A stretch of 25,899 nt of DNA, taken from positions 2,674 through 28,572 of the forward strand of contig DCGI01000049.1 in assembly GCA_002315475.1 (NCBI GenBank), given 5' to 3'. Below the pieces are notes generated by a model. The model had not been told where the DNA came from. It worked only from the letters and a program-made list of their open reading frames with translations, and did no database searches. This document shows, piece by piece, positions 1-6,900 of the stretch. The stretch's first letter is position 1. The number at the start of each line of letters is the position of its first letter. This DNA comes from Christensenella sp. UBA1782. GTDB taxonomy: Bacteria > Bacillota > Clostridia > Christensenellales > DTU072. The position numbers were made by a program, and so were the translations under genes.

Positions 1-881
1 GCCGTATATGCTTGACCCAAAGGTATATGGAAAAACACCAACGACTTGGGAGTAACGCCGTCGTTCTCTTCGGTAAGCTCGCCAATTCTTCTCGTGTACC
101 ATTCTATTTGGGATGGCTTAATAAAGTCGTCTCTTCCGTCGGTTTTTACCACGCCGAACTTTTCATACCATTCTTCGGGAGGGTTGGAGATTCCACTATC
201 CATCATGATAAGGCTTTCTATTATTTGACCTTGGCTACCTTTAACGTTTATGATATGGTTGCAATAGCCGAATCCTGCAGACTCATCGTTATCAATAAGG
301 CAATGCTCATAGGCTTTAAAAAAGTCTGCGTAAGCCTTTCTGTCGTTTAAAGCCGATTGCTCTTCGCCAAATAGATACTCGTATCTGTTTTCGCAGTTAT
401 TTTCCCCGTCGTGGTTACCAAGCGTGAACGTCCAAAATTGATTTCTCGCTTCAAAAAACTCGGCAACTATTTTGTGCATGGAATAATCCACATTACCCGT
501 ATCTCCGGCATTTACAGCCAAATCTCCGTTTACAACGACAAAATCGGGGTTCTCTCTTTCCAAAATTCTAGAAAGAATTTCTAAAGTAAAGCCGTAATTT
601 TTATCACTTGATAAATGCAAATCGGTAACGGAAATAACTTTAAAGGGATTGTCGGAAATATCGCCGTTTGGTAGTCTTTTGACAAGATAAGGAGTTTCGG
701 CGTCGGTATGGTATTCCACAACGCCCGAATAAGTAGTCGTATCGTATTTTGAAGAATCGAAATCCTGTCTACGATGTGTATAAATTATTACGCCTATACT
801 TACTATTGCAATTACTAAAATAGCGGCAACTATTCCTAAAACTATAGCTCCTGCTTTGCCGTTTGCATTTTTACCGTTCAT
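1..881 (-). CDS. membrane-anchored calcineurin-like metallophosphoesterase (3' end cut by window edge)
   Basis: The frame is open from an ATG at 881 to the window edge (293 codons), so the C-terminus is missing. An uncleaved signal anchor or single TM helix lies at about residues 11-34, followed by an extracytoplasmic domain. Metallophosphoesterase metal-binding motifs are visible in order: VTDLHLS (D87, H89), VVNGDL (D120), LGNHDGE (N156, H157) and a later FFHIPLG (His near residue 286). These are the di-metal ligands of the calcineurin-like family, so hydrolysis of a phosphoester outside the membrane is likely; the substrate cannot be told. The start is supported by AGGAGAAG 10 bases upstream and a promoter at 919-947. 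It is divergent from the histidine kinase gene and probably monocistronic at this end. Confidence 0.88.
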   Translation of the reverse strand, partial: MNGKNANGKAGAIVLGIVAAILVIAIVSIGVIIYTHRRQDFDSSKYDTTTYSGVVEYHTDAETPYLVKRLPNGDISDNPFKVISVTDLHLSSDKNYGFTLEILSRILERENPDFVVVNGDLAVNAGDTGNVDYSMHKIVAEFFEARNQFWTFTLGNHDGENNCENRYEYLFGEEQSALNDRKAYADFFKAYEHCLIDNDESAGFGYCNHIINVKGSQGQIIESLIMMDSGISNPPEEWYEKFGVVKTDGRDDFIKPSQIEWYTRRIGELTEENDGVTPKSLVFFHIPLGQAYT

Positions 882-918
882 AAGCTCGTAACTTCTCCTA
901 AATACTATAATCTTTCAT

Positions 919-947
919 ATTATATATTACGTATTATTAAAAGGCAA
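919..947 (-). promoter_or_regulatory. sigma-A-type promoter of the phosphoesterase gene
   Basis: On the minus strand, TTGCCT (947-942) is separated by 17 bases from a perfect TATAAT (924-919). The predicted transcript starts near 912 and leaves a leader of about 30 bases that carries the Shine-Dalgarno. Confidence 0.7.
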
Positions 948-1171
948 ATGTTTGGCACAAATATTGAATTCTTACGATTTTTATGATATCATACGGATAT
1001 TCTGAAAAGGTTATTGATTTTAATTTTAGTTATGATATTTCCGGTTTTTTATATACGAAAATCATTATTTTTTATGCCCGTCTCAAACGATTCGGGCAAC
1101 TATTTTATGAAAAACTCTCATTTGCATTTTTTTCTCGGGTTGGTTTGTTGTTCGTCGCATATTGAACAAAC

Positions 1172-1201
1172 TTGACATAAAAAGGCATATTGTGCTATAT
1201 T
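1172..1201 (+). promoter_or_regulatory. extended -10 sigma-A promoter of the two-component operon
   Basis: A perfect TTGACA (1172-1177) is followed after 18 bases by TATATT (1196-1201), with TG one base before the -10 (1193-1194), which is an extended -10. Transcription would start near 1208, giving a leader of about 160 bases before the kinase ATG at 1367. That is long enough to hold a regulatory structure or small ORF. Confidence 0.75.
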
Positions 1202-1366
1202 TACTACATACATATAGGTTTGCCACGGAATTAGAGGATTCCAAAAGGATAAAACTATTATGGGTAAAGGTTTTTTTCTCCGACAGAATCGAATAAGCCG
1301 ATAGGTATATTCTTTTCAAAAAATATAGAAATTGATAAGAACATGAAAAATTGCGATAGGTAAACT

Positions 1367-2521
1367 ATGGAATTGACGGAAATCATAGAGCAATATAAGT
1401 TATATAGAGAAATTGCCGTACGGATTGATTTAATAACGATCGGTATCAATCTATGCGTTTTATTGGTGTTGTTTTTGCAGACAAAAAGGGTGGATAAACG
1501 ACTGAAACAAGGGTTTATTATGCATATAGCCATTGTCATCATACTCTTGCTTACCGAAATAGTATCTTGGACGACCATGTTTAACGTGCAATACCTTACT
1601 TTGTATAAAATCATGGTTACGTCGGATTATATTTTATACTTGATTATGCCGATAACGACCTTTCAATTGATTCACAAAATCATAGAGCACAGAGTTCATA
1701 TCAACAAAACTTTTTATACAATATACTATTCTCTGTTTTTTTGTTGCGCATTGCTTTTATTGATACCGCAATTTCGAGATTTAATCCTTCATTTCAACGA
1801 TGAAATCGTCGGATACAGTCTTACGCCCGTCAGCAAGTATTATTTTCTGGCGGAGATTGTGCTGGTCGCCGTCGGAATCGGTATCGGACTCAAAAATGCC
1901 AAAAAAATAGGAGTTGTCGATACCGTTATCGTACTCTTGTTTTTGAGCATACCGGTCGTCACTTTATACATTGACTATTGGTGGGCGTCTACGATAGGAA
2001 TGTTATTTATGAGCTTTACCATCCTCTTGTTGATCGGTTTAACCTATCAAAAACGATTAACACAGGAACGAGACCAAAAAGCCCAACGTTTGGTAGAATT
2101 GGCGGATACGAAAACAAAATTGTTGTTATCGCAAATACAACCGCATTTTTTATACAATACTCTGACAACGTTAAAATTTTTATGTGAAACCGAACCTCGA
2201 AAAGCGGCGTCCCTTTGCGATAGCTTTTCGGGATACTTACGGGCAAACATCGATGCCGCCGACGATGACGGATTGGTTCCCTTTGAAAAAGAACTTGCCA
2301 ATATAGAAAACTATTTGAAGATAGAAAAAGCGAGATTTGACGATAGAGTGCAATATGTTTTTGACATACATGAAAAAGATTTTGCTGTCCCCGTATTATC
2401 CATACAAACGATTGTGGAAAATGCGGTAAAAAAAAGGTATTTGCAAAAAAATGGAAGGGGGAACGATAACGGTGTCAACAAAAAGTATCGGAGATTTCGT
2501 CGAAATAAAAGTCGTCGATGA
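1367..2521 (+). CDS. LytS/YesM-type sensor histidine kinase, N-terminal part (frameshifted)
   Basis: This is the sensor half of a two-component system. Seven hydrophobic helices occupy roughly residues 21-38, 50-70, 86-103, 117-134, 158-175, 182-202 and 209-226. A cytoplasmic linker and a His_kinase (PF06580-type) dimerisation box follow: LLSQIQPHFLYN, with H260 as the predicted phosphorylated histidine. The ATPase N-box begins at ENAV (E351, N352), but the frame then goes wrong in a run of eight A (2428-2435), and the last 28 or so residues are basic nonsense. The proper continuation (GxxCKKMEGGTI and the DDGVGF box) lies in the +1 frame and ends at 2687. Removing one A would give a normal protein of about 440 residues. 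Start: ATG with only a weak AGG upstream. The 7-TM design suggests a membrane-embedded or peptide signal, but the ligand is unknown. Confidence 0.85.
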   Translation: MELTEIIEQYKLYREIAVRIDLITIGINLCVLLVLFLQTKRVDKRLKQGFIMHIAIVIILLLTEIVSWTTMFNVQYLTLYKIMVTSDYILYLIMPITTFQLIHKIIEHRVHINKTFYTIYYSLFFCCALLLLIPQFRDLILHFNDEIVGYSLTPVSKYYFLAEIVLVAVGIGIGLKNAKKIGVVDTVIVLLFLSIPVVTLYIDYWWASTIGMLFMSFTILLLIGLTYQKRLTQERDQKAQRLVELADTKTKLLLSQIQPHFLYNTLTTLKFLCETEPRKAASLCDSFSGYLRANIDAADDDGLVPFEKELANIENYLKIEKARFDDRVQYVFDIHEKDFAVPVLSIQTIVENAVKKRYLQKNGRGNDNGVNKKYRRFRRNKSRR

Positions 2522-2687
2522 CGGCGTCGGGTTTGATATAACAACGTATAAGTCCGACGGCAATAATCACGTAGGATTAACCAATACGAAGCAAAGATTG
2601 GATAGGATAGGCGGAGAAATCACCGTTGAGAGCGAAATAGATAAAGGTACGGTCGTTACCGTCGTCATCCCGAAGGGGGAATACTAA
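2451..2687 (+). CDS. C-terminal HATPase_c part of the same histidine kinase (out of frame)
   Basis: This is the second half of the kinase ATPase domain. It begins at EGGTI (the strand after the N-box), contains the G1 box VVDDGVGFD and the G2-like GLTNTKQRLDRIGG, and ends in a typical KGTVVTVVIP strand. The ATG at 2451 is almost certainly an internal methionine: the homologous reading continues upstream through GxxCKK into the A8 tract. It is unlikely to be functional alone, since it lacks the N-box and the histidine domain. The TAA stop directly abuts the ATG of the response regulator, so the kinase and regulator remain translationally linked. Treat 1367-2687 as one gene with a sequencing error, phase-variable tract or slippage site near 2428-2435. 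Confidence 0.8.
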   Translation: MEGGTITVSTKSIGDFVEIKVVDDGVGFDITTYKSDGNNHVGLTNTKQRLDRIGGEITVESEIDKGTVVTVVIPKGEY

Positions 2688-3461
2688 ATGAAAATATTTG
2701 CCATAGACGACGAAAGAGCATCTTTATACTTTTTGAGTCAAGCCATTCAAGAGGCGTGTCCGAACGATGATTTGAAAACGTTTAAGAATTGCATGGATTT
2801 TTTAGATGCCTTTCAAAAAGAATTGCCCGATATTGTCTTTTTAGACGTGGAAATGCCGAAATTCAACGGTCTTGAACTTGGTAAAATGCTAAAAGAAATA
2901 AAAAGTGATATCAATATCATCTTTGTGACGGCATATCGGCAATACGCGGTAGACGCTTTCGGTCTGAATGCCAGTTCTTATATCGTAAAACCGGTCAATA
3001 AAGAGCAAGTCCTCAACGCCATGCAGAATTTAAGGTATGACGTGGTCCAAGAAAAAGATATCACGATAAAAACATTCGGGAATTTCGATATTTCCTATAA
3101 AGGAAAACCCGTCATTTTCCGATCGCCCAAAAGCAAAGAGGTACTTGCTTACTTGGTAGATCGACAAGGTGCGGTAGTAACCAAAAAAGAAGTAGGTGCC
3201 GTCGTCTACGAAGACGATTATTCTTTAAGCACGCAAGCCATGCTCTCCAGAAACATAAAATACTTGGAAGAAGACTTGATACGTGCCGGAATAATAGGGT
3301 TTGTTATCGTAAACAGCGGTTCTTATTCGGTAAACTTATCTATGGCGGATTGCGATTTAACAGAGTATTTAGAAAACGATTCTTCTTTATTCACCGGCGA
3401 ATATATGGAACAATACAGCTGGGCGGAAGAAAGAAAATTCAACTTGAAAACCAAAAAATAG
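2688..3461 (+). CDS. response regulator, receiver plus SARP-like winged-helix output domain
   Basis: This is the DNA-binding partner of the upstream kinase (257 residues). The receiver spans about residues 1-115 with the full active site: acidic pair D7-D8, phospho-acceptor D53 in FLDVEMP, switch T81 and K101 in VKPV. From about residue 122 a winged-helix domain of the OmpR/SARP type follows: TFGNFDISYKGKP, then a SPKSKEVLAYL helix and VTKKEV. The tail (SLFTGEYMEQYSWAEERKF) resembles the start of a BTAD domain but stops early, so BTAD is truncated or vestigial. The ATG follows the kinase stop with no gap, and GGGGGA upstream serves as Shine-Dalgarno. Targets are unknown; the nearest candidate is the receiver/surface-protein pair downstream. 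Confidence 0.9.
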   Translation: MKIFAIDDERASLYFLSQAIQEACPNDDLKTFKNCMDFLDAFQKELPDIVFLDVEMPKFNGLELGKMLKEIKSDINIIFVTAYRQYAVDAFGLNASSYIVKPVNKEQVLNAMQNLRYDVVQEKDITIKTFGNFDISYKGKPVIFRSPKSKEVLAYLVDRQGAVVTKKEVGAVVYEDDYSLSTQAMLSRNIKYLEEDLIRAGIIGFVIVNSGSYSVNLSMADCDLTEYLENDSSLFTGEYMEQYSWAEERKFNLKTKK

Positions 3462-3546
3462 AAGCACGTACCTCGACTTTTTCTACAAAAATCGAAAAAT
3501 ACCCTTAAAAGTTATAACGGAGTTAAAGTGCATTTTTTACAATAGG

Positions 3547-3577
3547 GCAGACTTATGCAATAGGTCTGCTATTTTTG
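3547..3577 (+). terminator. rho-independent terminator after the response regulator
   Basis: A 9-pair stem, GCAGACTTA with TAGGTCTGC (one G-U pair) and a 5-base loop, is followed by TATTTTTGT. It lies 86 bases past the regulator stop and just before the Shine-Dalgarno of the next gene, so it separates the two-component genes from the surface locus or sets a read-through level between them. Confidence 0.75.
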
Positions 3578-3594
3578 TATAGGGAAGGCAAAAG

Positions 3595-3969
3595 ATGATA
3601 CGCTTGCGAGACAATGAAAAAGGAACGTTGCTTTATATTATGAATAAAAATTACGAAACTCTCAAAGAGTATGAAACCCTATTGGAAAAAATCTTTCCGA
3701 ACCGTCCGAAGAAATACGTAACGCATTACGGCGATTTGGAACGGCTTATACAAGACAACGTTCCAAACGTCGTTCTGTTAGACGGGGACAGTCCTTACGG
3801 ACTGATAACGGCGAAAAAAATCAAGAAAGAGAACAAAAATATCAAAATAATCCTTTCTTCTTCCAAAGACAACGTGGCGTTGGACGCTTACCAAAACGGA
3901 ATAGACGGATATCTGAAAAAACCGTTTACCGTAGAAACAATCAAAAAGATATTAGAAACTATTCAGTAA
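3595..3969 (+). CDS. solitary CheY-like receiver protein with degenerate acidic pocket
   Basis: A 124-residue protein made only of a receiver fold. The phospho-acceptor position is kept (D63 in VVLLDGD), as are the beta4 serines (ILSSS, 86-90) and the K109-P110 pair in LKKPF. The acidic pair that binds Mg2+ at the end of beta1 is replaced: the beta1 end reads YIMNKNYE, with Asn and Lys where Asp-Asp is usual. Phosphorylation may therefore be weak or absent and the domain may act by protein binding. An alternative start is the ATG at 3640, but GGGAAGG before 3595 and an intact beta1 strand favour 3595. It ends 17 bases before the giant surface gene and is probably co-transcribed with it. Confidence 0.8.
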   Translation: MIRLRDNEKGTLLYIMNKNYETLKEYETLLEKIFPNRPKKYVTHYGDLERLIQDNVPNVVLLDGDSPYGLITAKKIKKENKNIKIILSSSKDNVALDAYQNGIDGYLKKPFTVETIKKILETIQ

Positions 3970-3986
3970 AGAAATCGGAGGTTACC

Positions 3987-6900
3987 GTGAAAAAAACAAT
4001 TCCATCAAAACTCTTCCTTCTGCTTATCTGCGTGTTTACCCTTTGCATCCTGTGCTTCGGCGTAACGACAAATGCCGAAAAGGCGTACGCGGAAGTGACC
4101 TATACCGTTGATTTTACCTATAACAATGCTACGGTAAAAGTGGACGGCGATACAAAAAACTATGATATGAATTCGGTTTTTACAGAACTGACTATACGGG
4201 AAGAAATCATTGATATCCAAGTTTTTGATGCAAACGCAAAACAATTTGATAACGATATCGTCAAAAATTCAAAAGGCGATATTCTATTTGATATTACCAA
4301 AAACGGAAATAAATGGATATTAAATATCTATCATCCGTTTTTAGACGAATTCACGTTAAATGCCTATTCGGCAAATACCGTTTATCGTCTTTCAGTAACG
4401 GATCCTACCGCTCTCCCGAGTAACGGTTATACGATTTCTTACGAAACAAACGACGGTTCAACCGTTGCCGATTTGACCAATCAAACAAAAATCGTTTTTC
4501 CGGCAGAAAATCCGACAAAGGAGGATAATATCTTTGACGGTTGGTACACCGATAGCACTCTGAAAACCAAAGCAACGGCCGGAACATCCATATCGGCAAA
4601 TACAACGCTGTATGCAAAGTGGAAAATTGACACAACCCGGTTAATAGCAAATATACAAGAGGATATTGGCGTGAACGATGTAAATTACTCTGCCATACAA
4701 GACGACTTGGAATATTTTGAAATTGATACTTCGGCTTATACCACTTGGCTATCCAAAGCGAACGACTATCTTGCTCATTTAGACGATCCTACACAAGAAT
4801 ACTATAACGAAGCACTTCAATTTTCCTCAGACAATACCATGTTTATAACGTTGGGTACCGATTGGCCTTTAGTCATTGCCGAATACCATGACGCCATCAT
4901 GGATGTTTGTGGCAATCTGAATGATGTATATACGTCTGCATTTTGGGATTTCTATTCCAATATTATCGATTCCAACGGAAGCGATGAACTCAATGCCGTC
5001 TTTTTACCGACGGCATTGGAAAGAATTTCTTCGTTTGAAAGCGATTACGTGGAATACAAAGATTTGTTTGCTGCCGATTTTCCTGCAAAAATGAACACCG
5101 GTAGCTTTTCGGGAGATTGCAACAAGGCAAACGGAATCTGCGATGCTATGGAAGGTGAACATTACGAAATATTGGATAGCGTTTCCGTCGTTACCGTCAG
5201 CACCGACGAAAATAGTAAAGCCGTCGTGAACGGCGTACTGGATATTGACAATCAGGAAGAAAACAATATCACCGTAGACGATGACTTCACCGTTACAGTG
5301 GTCGCGTCCTTCAATACCGGATATAAATTGAATCAATTTCTTTCCGATACCACGAACACCTCCGATGCCGATAATACTTTTAGTACTACCGTGTCAAGCA
5401 AAACGGTATTTATCAAAGTTTTCGGTAAAATTGCCGGCTATACGATTACGTATGAAACAAATGAAGGTTCTGCGATTGCCGATTTGAAAGGACAAACAAA
5501 GATCGTTTTCCCCGAAACGAACCCGACGAAAGACGGCTTCTATTTTGCCGGCTGGTTTACCGACAGCACTTTGAAAACCAATGCAACAGCCGGAACATCC
5601 ATTTCGGCAAATACAACCCTGTATGCAAATTGGACAAAAGTTATCGTAACCGAGCCGACAAAAGATAATGACTATACGGTCGTCGTGGAAGAAAGTTTGA
5701 CCGACGTATCCTATCAATGGTATAAAAATACTCCGGTAACGATAGATATAAAAGATGCAACGGAAGTGGAACTTGTTGTCGGCACGTACAACGCAAACGA
5801 CAATACTTACACAACGGTATCCTATTTTAGTTTATGTCAAGCAATTACCTTTAAGGCAAAAACCGGTGTAAATGTCCGTTATACAGATTTATATGTACAA
5901 TACACCTATAACGGAACGGAATACACCGTACAAGGGACGGAAAATTTTTCCAAGGGGAATCCGGCACTCGCAATCACCTTTGCAGGGGATTCGCCCATAA
6001 CGGTTTCCAACGTTAAACTTTTACAATATACAAAACGAGCTTTATCGACGGAAACGAATGCTAAGCTTGGCTCGGCAACTTTGGAAGGCGTCACCTATTC
6101 TTGTGCGGTCATCAAAGATAGCAAAAACATAGCCTTTTCCGACACGCTTATCCCCAACAAGGTTACTTTTGACGGCAACGGCGCAACGGGTACGGCACCT
6201 GCTTCCATCTATCAATTGGAAGGCAGAACGATTACCCTCCCGACGTCTTCCCTAACCAAAACCGACTACAAATTCGTGGGTTGGAATACCGATAAAACGG
6301 CTACAACAAAACTCGATAGCTACACAACGGGCAATGGCAACGTAACGTTATATGCTATCTGGAAAGAAGTTTATTCTTTATATTATGAAACGTTCGGCGG
6401 AACACAATATAGTTCTTTGGTGTACCCGACGATTACTTTCCCTTACACGAATCCCGTAAAAGACAACGTAACGTTTGAGGGGTGGTATTTGGATACCGAA
6501 TTCCGAGAAAAAGCGGTAGAAGGTACCGTTATCACAAAAAGCACAACGCTTTACGCAAGATTCTTGAACGTAATTACGGAGGAACCGACAAAATCGAACG
6601 ATTATTCGGTAAAAATCGATACTTCGTTAAAGAACGTAACCTATCAATGGTATGAAAGCAATACGATGGACGCCGACGTCTGGAAAACGGAAAAAGCCAA
6701 TCTGTACTATAGCGGTGCCGAATATCAATCCATGACGGAAACGGACGACGGAAAGGTTTATGAAGCAGCGGAAAGTTCGATGAGCATGCCCTCGTTCAAC
6801 GTCTATGTATATGCCGTCAGAATCAATTGTTTGGAAAAAGGGGATATCGTTACCTTTGCAATAGATGCGAGCAATATCGGCATATTGAACGGAGAATACT

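Larger units (their letters stand above)
882..1366. other. divergent intergenic region, A+T rich
   Basis: This 485-base gap separates the phosphoesterase from the histidine kinase. It holds a minus-strand promoter (919-947), a 10-base perfect palindrome ATGATATCAT (983-992), a plus-strand promoter (1172-1201), a small inverted repeat GGAAT...ATTCC (about 1227-1242) and a possible 14-codon leader ORF (1260-1304). No convincing larger gene is present. Confidence 0.6.

Noticed and set aside
983..1165. Open frame of 60 codons on the plus strand in the first intergenic region
   Set aside because: No ribosome site, composition of A/T-rich noncoding DNA, and the end runs close to the kinase promoter. 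No family resemblance.
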